DNA of 64,000 bases from Vibrio sp. Hep-1b-8 (GTDB lineage Bacteria; Pseudomonadota; Gammaproteobacteria; Enterobacterales; Vibrionaceae): assembly GCF_006124995.1 (NCBI RefSeq), contig NZ_QEWN01000004.1, forward strand, positions 1 through 64,000. The letters run 5' to 3'. Below the pieces are notes generated by a model that was given only the letters and a program-made list of their open reading frames with translations, did not search any database and was not told the DNA's origin. Below, one piece after another: positions 46,526 to 56,396 of the stretch (positions within the stretch are counted from its first letter, which is position 1; each line of letters starts with the position of its first letter). Both the position numbers and the translations under genes were made by a program.

Positions 46526-49500
46526 TTACTCATCGTCGAGTGGTATCAACTTGGTACTTCCACCATGGATTTTCTCGCGCTTACGCTGCACCAGTGCATA
46601 GAAGCCAGGTATTAGGAAGGTACCCGCTAGTAGTACACAAAGCAGCCCCCCTATCAAAGAGATACCCAGTGAGCTTTGGCTAATGTGTCCTGCCCCAGAA
46701 GCGAAAATCAGAGGGAAGATACCTAAGATAAATGACCATGACGTCATATTTACCGCTCGGAAGCGGAGCTTACCACCTTTAACCGCCGCTTCATCAATAG
46801 GGACATCTTTTTCTTCACGTTCTACTTTGGCAAATTCAACGATCAAAATCGCATTCTTCGCCGCAAGAGCAATGAGTAACACCAATCCAATCTGAGCGTA
46901 CAAATTGAGCGGCGTTCCCGTTAGATTAAGCGCAAGGAATGACCCCAGTGTCGCAATAGGTACCACCAAGATGATCGCTAACGGGATACTCCAACTCTCG
47001 TACTGAGCCACCATAAATAGGTAGATAAAAATCAATGCCAGTGCAAAAGCGAAAATCGCTTGGTTACCCGCCAGCACCTCTTGGTAAGCCATCCCCGTCC
47101 ACTCATATTGATAACCTTGCGGTAAAACTTGTGCCGCAACACGCTCCATCGCCGCAATGGCATCACCACTCGAATAGTCTGGTGCAGGTTGGCCTTGAAT
47201 GATCGCACTACGGTACATGTTGTAACGCCACGCCACGTCAGGTTCAAAAATTTGTTCAAAGCTAACTAGCGTGCTGAGTGGGATCATTTCTCCTTTCGCC
47301 GAGCGAACGTGGAAACGTTCTAAATCTTCCATTCCGCTGCGGTGCTGTGCATCCGCCTGCATGGTGACGCGGAAGTTTTTACCAAACATCGTGAAATCAT
47401 TGACGTAAAGTGAACCTAAGTTACCCTGTAGCGTTTGAAACACACTCGATAGTGGTATGCCCAATTGCTGTACTTTTTCACGATCGATATCAACATAGTA
47501 GTGAGGTACGTTGGCACGGAAGGTACTAAAAGTAAACCCGATTTCTGGTTGCCTGTTAGCCTCTTCGATCAGCTGCCCCATAACCATGGCAAGATCAGTA
47601 CGGCTGCGTCCTAACGTATCTTCGAGTACAAATTCAAACCCAGAAGCGGCACCCATACCCGGTACAGCAGGAGGCCCCATCGCGAATACTATCGCCTGTG
47701 GCAGTTCCATCGCCGCACGACCATTGATTCGCTGTGCAATCGCCGCCGCTGAATGATTACCTTCAAACGCATTGCGCGTTTCCCAATCGTGCAACTTGAT
47801 AAACAAAGACGCACCGTTTGAGGCTGCGGCGCCAGTCATAAAGGCATAACCGTTTGCGACTGTAATACCGTCAACCCCTGGCTCTTGCTCAACAAACTTA
47901 ATTAGCTGCTCTGTTACCTCCTCAGTACGCGACAATGATGCGGCGTCTGGGAGCTGAACATTCACCAACAGAATGCCTTTGTCTTCTTGCGGAACGAAAG
48001 CGGTTGAAGTGGTTTTAGCAAAGAAGCTTACCGCACTGACCGCTACAATAAAGAAGATAACTAAGAGTATCGCTTTCTTAACTAAGAATCCGGCAATCTG
48101 GCCATAGCGAGTTGTAATTCTCTCTAAACCGGCATTGAACGCAGTAAACCAGCGCGATGTATTTCCACCGCCCTGTTTGAGCACCAATGAACATAATGCA
48201 GGAGATAAGGTTAACGCGTTAATCGACGAAATCACAACTGAAATACAGATTGTCAACGCAAACTGTCGATACATGATACCCGTAATGCCAGGCAGCATCG
48301 CAACTGGGATGAATACCGCCAGCAGTACTAAGGTTGATGTGATAATCGGTCCTGTCACCTCTTTCATCGCGAGCAATGTCGCTTTCCGAGGGCTCATTGT
48401 AGGATCCTTCGCCATCGTCGTATCGACGTTTTCGATGACCAGTATTGCATCATCAACCACGATACCAATCGCTAAGATTAGACCGAACAGAGTGACGGTG
48501 TTAATAGTGAACCCAGTCATCTGCATAATCGCGAAGGTACCGATCAAAGAGACAGGGATCGCGACTACGGGTATCAAGGTTGCTCGAGCACTTCCTAGGA
48601 ATAGGTAAGTAACGGCAATAACCAACAAAATCGCTTCGATAAGGGTTTTCACCACACCTTTAATCGACTCAGCAACGAAGACTGTCGTGTCATAACTCGT
48701 TTCATAAGCGATGCCCTGCGGGAAATTTGCACTCATTCGTTCGAGTAGGTCCATAACCGCCTGACCACTCTCTAACGCATTGGCATCAGATTGCAATGAC
48801 AGTGCAACGATTGAGGCGTCCTGACCACGGAACTTACCACTACCGTCATAAAACTTCTTGCCTAGCTCTACTCTTGCAACATCTTTGAGATACACGCTTG
48901 AGCCATCGTTCTCGGCACGAAGAACGACGTTTTCAAATTCATCAACACTCTCTAGTCGCCCTTTGGTAACAAGGTTAAACTGCACTTCTTGTGCGTTACT
49001 GTATGGGGCGGCACCAATACGCCCTGCTGCAACTTGGACGTTTTGTTGAGCCAACGCAGAGTAAACATCACTTGTCGTCAGATTGAGGTTAGCCATTTTT
49101 TCTGGATCTAACCAAACACGCATTGCGTACTCACCACCACCAATAACATTAACCTCACTAATGCCTTTAACCCTTGCAAGCTGGTCTTTTACATTGAGGT
49201 TGATGTAGTTGATCAAGAATTGATCATCGTACTTACCGTCTGGTGAATAGAAGTTGAGTACCATCAGCAAGTCTGGAGAGCGTTTTTTAACCGTCACGCC
49301 AACCATACGAACTTCCTGTGGAAGTTTTGACTCAATCTGAGAGACACGGTTTTGTACGTTGACCTGCGCCATATCGGGATCTGTGCCAACATCAAAAGTG
49401 ACATTGAGGCTATAAGACCCATCATTCGCACTCTTAGAAGACATGTAGATCATGTTTTCTACGCCATTGACTGAGGTTTCTATGGGATCGGCGATGGCCT

Positions 49501-49678
49501 GTTCAACAACCTCTGCGCTGGCACCAGTGTAATATGCGGTAACACTTACTGACGGTGGACTGATTTTTGGATACTCAGCAACAGGTAGGATTGCGAGTGA
49601 AATCGCCCCTGCCAGTGTAAGAATAATAGAGATAACCAGCGCAAATTTAGGACGCTGGATAAAGAAACGACTTAACAT
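46526..49678 (-). CDS. RND multidrug efflux transporter (AcrB/HAE1 family)
   Basis: 1050 residues with 12 membrane segments and two large periplasmic loops. N-terminus [21 protein letters not shown]; the proton-relay pair Asp-Asp is in [16 protein letters not shown] near residue 408, and [20 protein letters not shown] marks segment 10-11. Exports drugs, dyes or bile acids with the fusion protein encoded just upstream. No outer-membrane factor gene is present, so TolC is the likely partner. Vibrios carry several such systems; I do not assign a vex or vme name. Confidence 0.93.
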   Translation of the reverse strand: MLSRFFIQRPKFALVISIILTLAGAISLAILPVAEYPKISPPSVSVTAYYTGASAEVVEQAIADPIETSVNGVENMIYMSSKSANDGSYSLNVTFDVGTDPDMAQVNVQNRVSQIESKLPQEVRMVGVTVKKRSPDLLMVLNFYSPDGKYDDQFLINYINLNVKDQLARVKGISEVNVIGGGEYAMRVWLDPEKMANLNLTTSDVYSALAQQNVQVAAGRIGAAPYSNAQEVQFNLVTKGRLESVDEFENVVLRAENDGSSVYLKDVARVELGKKFYDGSGKFRGQDASIVALSLQSDANALESGQAVMDLLERMSANFPQGIAYETSYDTTVFVAESIKGVVKTLIEAILLVIAVTYLFLGSARATLIPVVAIPVSLIGTFAIMQMTGFTINTVTLFGLILAIGIVVDDAILVIENVDTTMAKDPTMSPRKATLLAMKEVTGPIITSTLVLLAVFIPVAMLPGITGIMYRQFALTICISVVISSINALTLSPALCSLVLKQGGGNTSRWFTAFNAGLERITTRYGQIAGFLVKKAILLVIFFIVAVSAVSFFAKTTSTAFVPQEDKGILLVNVQLPDAASLSRTEEVTEQLIKFVEQEPGVDGITVANGYAFMTGAAASNGASLFIKLHDWETRNAFEGNHSAAAIAQRINGRAAMELPQAIVFAMGPPAVPGMGAASGFEFVLEDTLGRSRTDLAMVMGQLIEEANRQPEIGFTFSTFRANVPHYYVDIDREKVQQLGIPLSSVFQTLQGNLGSLYVNDFTMFGKNFRVTMQADAQHRSGMEDLERFHVRSAKGEMIPLSTLVSFEQIFEPDVAWRYNMYRSAIIQGQPAPDYSSGDAIAAMERVAAQVLPQGYQYEWTGMAYQEVLAGNQAIFAFALALIFIYLFMVAQYESWSIPLAIILVVPIATLGSFLALNLTGTPLNLYAQIGLVLLIALAAKNAILIVEFAKVEREEKDVPIDEAAVKGGKLRFRAVNMTSWSFILGIFPLIFASGAGHISQSSLGISLIGGLLCVLLAGTFLIPGFYALVQRKREKIHGGSTKLIPLDDE

Positions 49679-49688
49679 TTAAACCTCG

Positions 49689-50807
49689 TTATTCAGCAGC
49701 TTTGGCTTGTTCTACACGCACTGGCACGCCGTTACGTATCCGCTGTAAGCCTTGCGTAATAACCTGCTCATCCGCAGATAAACCCTCAGTTACTATGATT
49801 CCACTTTCTAACTGGCGTCCTAGCTGGACATTTCTGCGCTCAGCCACATTACCTTCAGCCACCAGCATGACAAAGTTGCCTTCCAAATCAGTCTGGACTG
49901 CTCGACGAGGAATGATCACCACTTGGTTAGCTTGCTTCTCTCTTAGCTCAACACGAATATGCTGACCCGGAAGCAGGCGATAGTCTGGATTATCAACCAC
50001 AGCACGCATCGCTATCGTGCCGGTATTTAAGTCAATTCGATTACCAAGAAAATCTAGCTTGCCAAGATGTTCGAAGCTAGCACCGTTTTCTAATATCACA
50101 CCAACTTCAACGGCTTGTGCGTCGCCATCGCCTTTCACTTTATCCATCCCTAGTTCAAGACGCTCACGCTCGCTGATGCTAAAGCTTGTATGCACTGGGT
50201 CTAGGCTCACAAGGGTGGTTAAGATTCCAGACTGGGGTGAAACAAGGTCACCAGTACTCACATTACTTTGAGCGGTTCGGCCTGCAAAAGGTGCCCGAAT
50301 TTCTGTATATGACAGGTTGACTTCAGCCAAATGTAGCAGCGCTTTACCTGCTTCAACTTGAGCCTGTGCTCCAAGTAATGCCGCATTTAGATTGTCGAAC
50401 TCTGACTGAGAAATACTGCCTTTAGGCAGTAGGTTTTTAGCGCGTTGAAAATCCAGTTCGGCTTTCTTTAATGTTGCATTTGCCTGTGCCAAGGTCGCTT
50501 TCGCGCTGGCTCGCTGAGCTTCAAACGATGATGGTTCGATGGTATAGAGAAGTTGCCCCTTTTCGACCATTTGTCCTTCTTCAAAATGGCGAGCTTTAAG
50601 ATACCCGCTCACTTGCGCGGTAATATTGGTATCTTCGACCGCTTCAATCCGCCCGATATAAGACTTACTTTGTTGATGGGAACTGTATTGAACTGGCTCA
50701 GCGACAACAAGCTGTGCCGGTAATTGATTCTGTCCTTGAGGATTTTCGCCGCATCCTACGAGAAAAAGTGCGCTAGCAAGCGCAGTACAGGTAAAGGTTT
50801 TTTTCAT
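49689..50807 (-). CDS. RND efflux periplasmic adaptor (membrane fusion) protein
   Basis: 372 residues with lipoprotein signal (lipobox LVGC, lipidated Cys19), a biotinyl-lipoyl-like half (SGYLKARHFEEGQMVEKGQLL), a helical hairpin with Ala/Gln heptads (about 95-160), the second lipoyl half (YTEIRAPFAGRTAQSNVSTGDLV) and a C-terminal beta-barrel domain. Bridges the RND pump and TolC. Ten bases before the pump gene. No regulator gene lies beside the pair. Confidence 0.93.
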   Translation of the reverse strand: MKKTFTCTALASALFLVGCGENPQGQNQLPAQLVVAEPVQYSSHQQSKSYIGRIEAVEDTNITAQVSGYLKARHFEEGQMVEKGQLLYTIEPSSFEAQRASAKATLAQANATLKKAELDFQRAKNLLPKGSISQSEFDNLNAALLGAQAQVEAGKALLHLAEVNLSYTEIRAPFAGRTAQSNVSTGDLVSPQSGILTTLVSLDPVHTSFSISERERLELGMDKVKGDGDAQAVEVGVILENGASFEHLGKLDFLGNRIDLNTGTIAMRAVVDNPDYRLLPGQHIRVELREKQANQVVIIPRRAVQTDLEGNFVMLVAEGNVAERRNVQLGRQLESGIIVTEGLSADEQVITQGLQRIRNGVPVRVEQAKAAE

Positions 50808-50906
50808 GAATAGACCGCTAGATAGATATAAATGGGCTTGCCTAAAAATACCTAACGGTCAATCGAGCTTTGTCCGAACAATATCAGGACAATTAGCTTA
50901 AGTGTA

Positions 50907-51467
50907 TCAAGCTGTTACAAGTTCTAACCTTGTGTGTCGTTCTGCAAGACGCTGTAATTCTGCGCCCGATTCCCAGCGGTAAACCAACTCAGGTACTTGG
51001 TGACCACAAGGGGCGTTCCAAAGCCTTTCCAAGCTGTTAGTTCCACCCAAATGCTGGTAAAACTCTACCGCTTGATGATTCTCTTTCATCACTTCCAAAT
51101 ACACACCACTGTCTGGAAAATACTGAGTAATCCACTTGGAGACTTCAGCCAGCAGTGTAACCCCTAATCCCCTGCCACGGTAATTGGGATCGATATGTAG
51201 GGAGTCGATAATCGTACCTTTTTCGAAATCATGATTGCCAAATGCACAGACAAAACCACACAAAAGGCCACCTTCTTCGATCAGAAGAACACATTGATTA
51301 AAAGGAGGGTTAATGAGGCGGGGCTGCCAAATCGCGAGACGTTCATCTAGCACTTCGTTATCAAGAAACTCTTGCCCAAGAATGCCTTGATAATATTGTT
51401 TCCAACTTTGCGCGTGCAAGGTAGCAATACGCTCATAGTCGCTATATTCAGCTACTTTTAATTCCAT
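50907..51467 (-). CDS. GNAT acetyltransferase
   Basis: 186 residues with the acetyl-CoA loop DPNYRGRGLGVTLLAEVSKWI (about 93-113) and downstream YLEVMKENHQAVEFYQHLGG, both standard for GNAT enzymes. Start context LKVAEYSDYERIATLHAQSW is the usual first strand and helix. Substrate unknown. Monocistronic, its stop lies about 100 bases from the start of the efflux adaptor gene on the same strand. Confidence 0.85.
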   Translation of the reverse strand: MELKVAEYSDYERIATLHAQSWKQYYQGILGQEFLDNEVLDERLAIWQPRLINPPFNQCVLLIEEGGLLCGFVCAFGNHDFEKGTIIDSLHIDPNYRGRGLGVTLLAEVSKWITQYFPDSGVYLEVMKENHQAVEFYQHLGGTNSLERLWNAPCGHQVPELVYRWESGAELQRLAERHTRLELVTA

Positions 51468-51679
51468 TTATAGTTCCTTATTACTTCCTGTAAGGATTGA
51501 GTGCCCCTTCATACTATAAAACATTTAACAGAAAGCCAAACATTCTGGGAAATGGCATCATTTGTGTTGGTTATTCTGCAACCCAGTTCAAAACCACGAC
51601 GAAAAATTTGCTTACCAATTATTTTGACAAAATCACGTGCGCTAACCGACATACTGAGCCATCGAGTTTGACTTACAAC

Positions 51680-51703
51680 TGTACGCTGATATTCTAGCGA
51701 ACA
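51680..51703. promoter_or_regulatory. Inverted repeat upstream of the desaturase
   Basis: TGTACGCT-N8-AGCGAACA, arms complementary at seven of eight positions, 26-49 bases before the start codon. The half-sites equal those of FabR-type operators (AGCGTACA and TGTTCGCT) but point outward, so this is a candidate operator of a fatty-acid regulator and not a proven one. Confidence 0.4.
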
Positions 51704-51728
51704 ACTGTTAGCTCAAAGGAAAAGCTCA

Positions 51729-52856
51729 ATGTCTGGTTCTAACAAACCACCACTGATTTGGTTAAACATATTTATTTTCTTGTCATCCTTTATAGTCGCT
51801 TTGGTGATTGTTCCTTGGTACGGCTTAACGGCCGGTTACGGCCTTGAACACCTCGTCTGGTTCGTTATTGCCTTTTCATTTTGTAATCTTTCGATTACTG
51901 CTGGCTACCACAGGCTATGGTCGCATAAGACCTATGAAGCGCACTGGTCATTACGCGTACTCTTTGCCCTTGGTGGCGCGTTTGCGCTACAAAACAGTGC
52001 TCTGCACTGGAGTTCCGACCATAGAATTCACCACAAACATGTCGATAATAATGATAAAGATCCTTACTCGGCTAAACGTGGCTTTTGGTTTTCTCATATT
52101 GGTTGGATGTTGCGTGAGTATAATGCCAATACCTATTCCGATTATGGCAATTGCCGAGATTTGCAGCGTGATAAAATCGTCATGTGGCAACATAAATACT
52201 ATGTGCCTGTTGCGATTCTAACTAACTTCGGTATTCCACTATTACTTGGCGTTGTTTATGGTGATATCTTTGGCATGTTGCTTGTGGTTGGAGTATTACG
52301 TCTAGTACTTAGTCATCACTCAACATTCTTCATTAATTCGCTCGCCCATATTTGGGGCTCACAACCATATACCGATAAAAATACGGCTCGTGACAACGCC
52401 GTACTTGCCGTGTTCACCTTTGGCGAGGGATACCACAACTACCATCACATCTTCGAGAACGATTATCGTAATGGCATCTATTGGTGGCAGTACGACCCGA
52501 CTAAGTGGTTGATTAAGTCCTGCTCATGGTTAGGTTTGACCAATAAATTGCGAGTTACGCCGAAAATTAAAATTGAAAAAGCCATCGCCAAGCAAGCACT
52601 CGCCAAGGCGTCTAAAAATGTTAGTAAACTGCCAAACGCATCAATGCTTAACGAAGCGTTAAACAAAGAGTTTGAGGCGTTAATGTCGAGAATGGCAGAC
52701 TATTACGATGTAAAAAAACAGGTCATTGAGGCAAAGAAAACCGATTTGGCAAAGAAATATGAAAAGTCATTGCTCAAACTGCGTTATCAGCAAATGAAGC
52801 AAGAACTTGCCGCACAGCGCAAGAGCTGGAATAGCCTAGTCGCACAATACGCCTAA
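51729..52856 (+). CDS. Membrane fatty-acid (acyl-CoA) desaturase
   Basis: 375 residues. Four membrane segments and the three histidine boxes of the di-iron desaturases: HRLWSH (61-66), HRIHHKH (98-104) and HNYHH (236-240), plus SDHRIHHKHVDNNDKDPYS typical of delta-9 acyl-CoA enzymes. Uses O2 to make monounsaturated acyl chains. Beyond the third box there is a C-terminal stretch of about 95 residues rich in Lys, Ala and Gln that looks like a coiled coil and is longer than in typical bacterial enzymes. AAAGGA precedes the ATG. Confidence 0.92.
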   Translation: MSGSNKPPLIWLNIFIFLSSFIVALVIVPWYGLTAGYGLEHLVWFVIAFSFCNLSITAGYHRLWSHKTYEAHWSLRVLFALGGAFALQNSALHWSSDHRIHHKHVDNNDKDPYSAKRGFWFSHIGWMLREYNANTYSDYGNCRDLQRDKIVMWQHKYYVPVAILTNFGIPLLLGVVYGDIFGMLLVVGVLRLVLSHHSTFFINSLAHIWGSQPYTDKNTARDNAVLAVFTFGEGYHNYHHIFENDYRNGIYWWQYDPTKWLIKSCSWLGLTNKLRVTPKIKIEKAIAKQALAKASKNVSKLPNASMLNEALNKEFEALMSRMADYYDVKKQVIEAKKTDLAKKYEKSLLKLRYQQMKQELAAQRKSWNSLVAQYA

Positions 52857-52858
52857 TT

Positions 52859-52893
52859 AAAAGGCTCACGCCGTTACAACGTGAGCCTTAAAA
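52859..52893. terminator. Terminator between desaturase and DEAD-box genes
   Basis: Ten-bp stem AAGGCTCACG/CGTGAGCCTT with a nine-base loop between convergent genes; A/T-rich on both sides. Confidence 0.75.
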
Positions 52894-54153
52894 TTATTTC
52901 TTTTTACCGCGATTAGCGTGAATCTTCAGCTTCGCTTTCATCTTGCGCTTATCTGAGTTTCGACCTTTACGGTGTGGCACTTTATCTGGCTCAATATCTT
53001 CAATCAAACTCGGCTCAAAGCCCTGTAGCCACTCTTGAGGCAACTTGGCATCCAATAGGCGCTCAATCGCGTGAAGTAAGTACTCTTCATCACGGCTCAT
53101 TAACGAAACAGCGAAACCTTCCTTTCCTGCACGGCCCGTACGACCGATTCGGTGAACGTAATCTTCGGCTTTGTATGGCATATCAAAGTTAACCACTTGC
53201 TCAAGCTCCTGAATATCGAGCCCCCTTGCCGCCACGTCAGTCGCTATCAGAGCACGAATTTGACCTGATTTAAAATCATCAAGTGCTTTTTGCCTCGCGC
53301 CTTGACTCTTGTCACCATTAATTGAAGCCGCTTTGATTCCATCGAGCTTAAGCTCTTTCGCTAAAGCATCACTACCCTGTTTTGTCTTAGTAAAAACCAA
53401 AACTTGCTGCCAATTTCTAGAGCCTATCAAATACGCGAGAAGCTCTGCTTTACGCTTCTTATCGACTGGATAAACCATCTGTTTAACCGTCTCTGCGGTA
53501 CTGTTTGATGGAGAGACCTGTACTTCTACAGGTTCATTAAGCATTCGATAGGCGGTAGTTTTAATTCTCTGATCAAAAGTCGCAGAGAAGAACAGAGTCT
53601 GTCGATTTGCATTGCAGCGTTGAAGAATGCGCTTAATATCAGGCATAAACCCCATGTCCAGCATTCGATCCGCTTCATCGAGGACTAAATATTCTGTCTT
53701 ATTGAGGTTAATATTTTTGCAGTACATGTGGTCGATAAGGCGACCAGGTGTTGCGATCAGAATGTCACATCCTTGCATAAGATTTCTGGTTTGGACATTC
53801 ATACTTGTGCCTCCATAGACAGCCACCACTTTGATATCTGTCTTGGATGCATACTGAGTAAGATTGTCGAACACCTGTTGAGCAAGTTCGCGCGTAGGAA
53901 CCAGAACCAATGCGCGAACATCGTTGCTCTGCAGATCACGCTTGGTATTCGAATCAATTAATCTTTGCAGTATAGGCAGACCAAATGCAGCGGTTTTGCC
54001 CGTACCAGTTTGAGCACCCGCTAAGACGTCTTTTCCTTCAATAACATGAGGAATAGCCTGAATTTGTATTTCTGTAGGTTGTTCAAAGCCTAGTGTTTCT
54101 AACGTAGATAAAAGCGTAGAGCCCAATCCAAGAGCTTCAAATTGTATCGACAT
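52894..54153 (-). CDS. DEAD-box RNA helicase, RhlE-like
   Basis: 419 residues with all helicase motifs: Q motif GFEQPTEIQIQAIP, Walker A AGAQTGTGKTAA, Ia PTRELAQQ, DEAD in VLDEADRMLDMGF, SAT in FFSATF, and RGLDI plus HRIGRTGRAGKEG. The C-terminal 40 residues are very basic (KGRNSDKRKMKAKLKIHANRGKKK region), an RNA-binding tail. Acts on structured RNA, probably in ribosome assembly or cold adaptation as for RhlE. The second DEAD-box gene of the window (dbpA) lies 3.5 kb away. Confidence 0.92.
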   Translation of the reverse strand: MSIQFEALGLGSTLLSTLETLGFEQPTEIQIQAIPHVIEGKDVLAGAQTGTGKTAAFGLPILQRLIDSNTKRDLQSNDVRALVLVPTRELAQQVFDNLTQYASKTDIKVVAVYGGTSMNVQTRNLMQGCDILIATPGRLIDHMYCKNINLNKTEYLVLDEADRMLDMGFMPDIKRILQRCNANRQTLFFSATFDQRIKTTAYRMLNEPVEVQVSPSNSTAETVKQMVYPVDKKRKAELLAYLIGSRNWQQVLVFTKTKQGSDALAKELKLDGIKAASINGDKSQGARQKALDDFKSGQIRALIATDVAARGLDIQELEQVVNFDMPYKAEDYVHRIGRTGRAGKEGFAVSLMSRDEEYLLHAIERLLDAKLPQEWLQGFEPSLIEDIEPDKVPHRKGRNSDKRKMKAKLKIHANRGKKK

Positions 54154-54188
54154 GCGGGTTACCTATAATTGCAAGGCGGACGATTCTA

Positions 54189-54509
54189 TCAGAAACTTTT
54201 GCTGGCAGTTAGTATCTGTGGATAGAGCTGAGCAAATAACTCATCCAGTTGATGATAATTCTGTTGTAGGTAGGGAATACAATCCACCAGCGTGACCATT
54301 CTTGGTGAACGATGTGACATTCGCTGTAATGCGAACTCGATATTTTCGATGTGCTGATAGGACTGTAACCAACGCCCCTCACTCATAGCATGTGTGACGG
54401 TGACAAACCGATCCGGAACAACATCCGCCATCTCTTCACTCATCACTTGCATCAGCGAGTGAGTGCAGAATCTTCGCCCGATTACGTTGATACCCTTATG
54501 AAAGCACAA
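54189..54509 (-). CDS. Hypothetical protein, start uncertain
   Basis: Up to 106 residues from a TTG at 54509; that start lies beside the hairpin at 54508-54534, so the true start may be an inner ATG such as 54452. The stable part (HIENIEFALQRMSHRSPRMVTLVDCIPYLQQNY) is helical and soluble. No family recognised. It lies 35 bases upstream of the DEAD-box gene on the same strand and may be co-transcribed with it. Confidence 0.45.
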   Translation of the reverse strand: MCFHKGINVIGRRFCTHSLMQVMSEEMADVVPDRFVTVTHAMSEGRWLQSYQHIENIEFALQRMSHRSPRMVTLVDCIPYLQQNYHQLDELFAQLYPQILTASKSF

Positions 54510-54534
54510 AGCCAGCGCGATTGCACTGGCTCTT
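54508..54534 (-). terminator. Hairpin after the 39-residue gene
   Basis: Nine-bp stem (AGCCAGCGC with GCACTGGCT, one G-U pair on the minus strand) and loop of four bases, 40 bases past the stop of the small gene. The T-tail is weak on the minus strand, so it may be partial. Confidence 0.5.
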
Positions 54535-54576
54535 TCGGGTTGCTACCTAAGTAGACTTATCGTCACTGAAGAATCG

Positions 54577-54696
54577 TTATTTGAAAATCTCTTCGGCGAG
54601 CGCTTCAATTGACTGCTCGTAGTCCGAGAGTTCAAAGCCAATTTCCATGGCATCTAACAGCTCAAGGCATTCTTCATTGATTGTTTGGTCACTCAT
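54577..54696 (-). CDS. 39-residue acidic small protein with a strong ribosome binding site
   Basis: A short frame, MSDQTINEECLELLDAMEIG followed by 19 more residues ending EIFK. The ATG is preceded by AAAGGAGGT, a nearly perfect Shine-Dalgarno sequence at a spacing of about six, which is much better than most genes here and argues strongly for translation. The product is acidic and would be one or two amphipathic helices. I do not recognise a family. A hairpin follows 40 bases downstream. Confidence 0.75.
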   Translation of the reverse strand: MSDQTINEECLELLDAMEIGFELSDYEQSIEALAEEIFK

Positions 54697-54881
54697 TCTG
54701 ACCTCCTTTATAAAAACACTTATCAAGACCTGCGTTTTTCAAGTCTCAGCCTGAATATGCGGGTTCTCGGTTCCTTTTTAAACCACTTATATGACAGTTT
54801 TTTGAAAGGCGAAAGTAAATTCTGACTATGATTTGCTCTTTATCCCAACGCAATCGATTACCCCGACAACCACCCCATACA

Positions 54882-54899
54882 TGTAAACATAAAATTACA
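54882..54899. promoter_or_regulatory. Strong TyrR-like box upstream of tyrP
   Basis: TGTAAA-N6-ATTACA matches the TyrR consensus TGTAAA-N6-TTTACA at 11 of 12 positions. It lies about 150 bases before the tyrP start. Confidence 0.65.
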
Positions 54900-54903
54900 C
54901 TAG

Positions 54904-54921
54904 TGGTAATTAATTTGTACA
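54904..54921. promoter_or_regulatory. Weak TyrR-like box next to the strong box
   Basis: TGGTAA-N6-TGTACA resembles the same consensus at fewer positions. Its centre is 22 bases (two turns) from that of the strong box, the kind of strong-weak pair known upstream of E. coli tyrP. Confidence 0.5.
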
Positions 54922-55046
54922 AAACACTTGTCTTTATCAAAGATCTTTTTCAAAATGGTCACATTGTCAGTTTTAATGACTACATATTACACAACAGTTA
55001 GTCATAACATCTTCTAAAACCAGAGTAACGTAAAGAATTATATACA

Positions 55047-56249
55047 ATGAATAAATCAAAGGTATTGGGTAGTACTTTGATCATTGCTGGAACCACCATT
55101 GGTGCTGGCATGCTTGCGCTACCACTCGCTTCTGCGGGTATAGGCTTCACCACTTCACTTATCATTATGATCGCTCTATGGGCATTAATGGCGTATACCG
55201 CTTTATTGATGATTGAAGTACATCAACATGCAGACCAAGATGCGACCTTACACACCCTTGCCAACCAATTTCTTGGCATCAAGGGGAAATGGGTAGCAAG
55301 CTTTGCGATGATGTTTCTCTTCTATGCACTTTGCGCAGCTTACATCGCTGGTGGAGGCGCACAGTTTGCGGAGCGTATCGCGACTTTCTCTGGTATTGAA
55401 ATTTCACCAACAACGTCAACCGTGTTGTTTACCCTATTAGTCGCTGCTGTGGTAACAATTGGCACTGCGACTGTGGATAAAGTTAACCGAGTACTATTTT
55501 CAATTAAGATTATTGCGATGGTGATGGTGCTTACTTTCCTAGCACCGAATGTTACTGAGTCTTACTTGCTAAGTATGCCTGTAGAACAAGGTCTAGTAAT
55601 CGCTGCTATTCCGGTGATTTTCACTTCTTTTGGTTTCCACGGCAGCATCCCTGCGATTGTTAACTACTTAGATGGCCATACGCCTTCACTGCGCAAAGCC
55701 ATTTTGATCGGTTCCGCGATTCCATTGGTGATCTACGTTTTCTGGCAAGTCGTCACACTGGGCGTCGTCAATCAGTCTCAACTACTCGAAAATCAGGGAT
55801 TGAGTTCACTTATCTCGACACTGGCCACCACTGTTCATCGCTCTAATCTGGCTCAAACTATCGGTATCTTCGCTGATTTGGCACTGCTGACTTCATTTCT
55901 TGGGGTGAGTCTCGGGTTGTTCGAATTCCTAGGCGACAAGATCAATAAAAGTGGTAACGGTGGTTCACGCGTATTGGTCGGATTGGTGACATTTCTACCA
56001 CCAATGGGCTTCGCCTTGTTCTACCCTCAGGGCTTTATTGCTGCGCTAGGATATGCCGCCATTGCACTGGTTGTACTGGCCATCTTTTTGCCCATTTTGA
56101 TGGTCAAAAAAGCTCGTCAACAGACCTCAACACAAAGCTATCAAGTACTTGGTGGGAATGTAGGCCTAATCGTAACCAGTTGTGTTGGGGTGGTTATCGT
56201 CACAGCTCAGGTACTGATCACCGCAGGTGTATTACCAAGCTTGGGTTAG
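55047..56249 (+). CDS. tyrP: Aromatic amino acid transporter, TyrP-like
   Basis: 400 residues with 11 membrane segments. The start LGSTLIIAGTTIGAGMLALP and IPVIFTSFGFHGSIPAIVNYLDG are hallmarks of the Mtr/TnaB/TyrP group; the sequence is closest to TyrP, a proton-driven tyrosine importer. The two TyrR-like boxes upstream support that choice over the tryptophan transporters. Monocistronic with a strong terminator. Confidence 0.88.
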   Translation: MNKSKVLGSTLIIAGTTIGAGMLALPLASAGIGFTTSLIIMIALWALMAYTALLMIEVHQHADQDATLHTLANQFLGIKGKWVASFAMMFLFYALCAAYIAGGGAQFAERIATFSGIEISPTTSTVLFTLLVAAVVTIGTATVDKVNRVLFSIKIIAMVMVLTFLAPNVTESYLLSMPVEQGLVIAAIPVIFTSFGFHGSIPAIVNYLDGHTPSLRKAILIGSAIPLVIYVFWQVVTLGVVNQSQLLENQGLSSLISTLATTVHRSNLAQTIGIFADLALLTSFLGVSLGLFEFLGDKINKSGNGGSRVLVGLVTFLPPMGFALFYPQGFIAALGYAAIALVVLAIFLPILMVKKARQQTSTQSYQVLGGNVGLIVTSCVGVVIVTAQVLITAGVLPSLG

Positions 56250-56264
56250 TGGCAGATTCTAAGT

Positions 56265-56295
56265 AAAAACGGCGCGATGACTCGCGCCGTTTTTG
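56265..56295 (+). terminator. Terminator of tyrP
   Basis: Twelve-bp perfect stem AAAAACGGCGCG/CGCGCCGTTTTT with a six-base loop, 16 bases past the stop. Confidence 0.92.
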
Positions 56296-56396
56296 ATCCT
56301 TCCTTAGAACAAACCAATATAATTACTTAATTGTGTAATTTTCTCATTGATAGCCCGTTCTATTCTCAAGTAGTGATAACCATTTACGAGGTTAAT

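Larger units (their letters stand above)
54697..55046. promoter_or_regulatory. Gap between the small gene and tyrP
   Basis: 350 bases, AT-rich, no accepted gene. It contains the promoter of the 39-residue gene on the minus strand and two TyrR-like boxes for tyrP (entered separately). A further imperfect repeat GTCA-N7-TGAC lies at about 54966-54980. Confidence 0.6.

Noticed and set aside
51497..51697. 66-codon frame upstream of the desaturase
   Set aside because: Composition is not protein-like, no binding site, and it covers the probable promoter and operator region.
54746..54940. 64-codon minus-strand frame upstream of tyrP
   Set aside because: It covers the TyrR-like boxes, has no binding site and its product shows no domain-like pattern.
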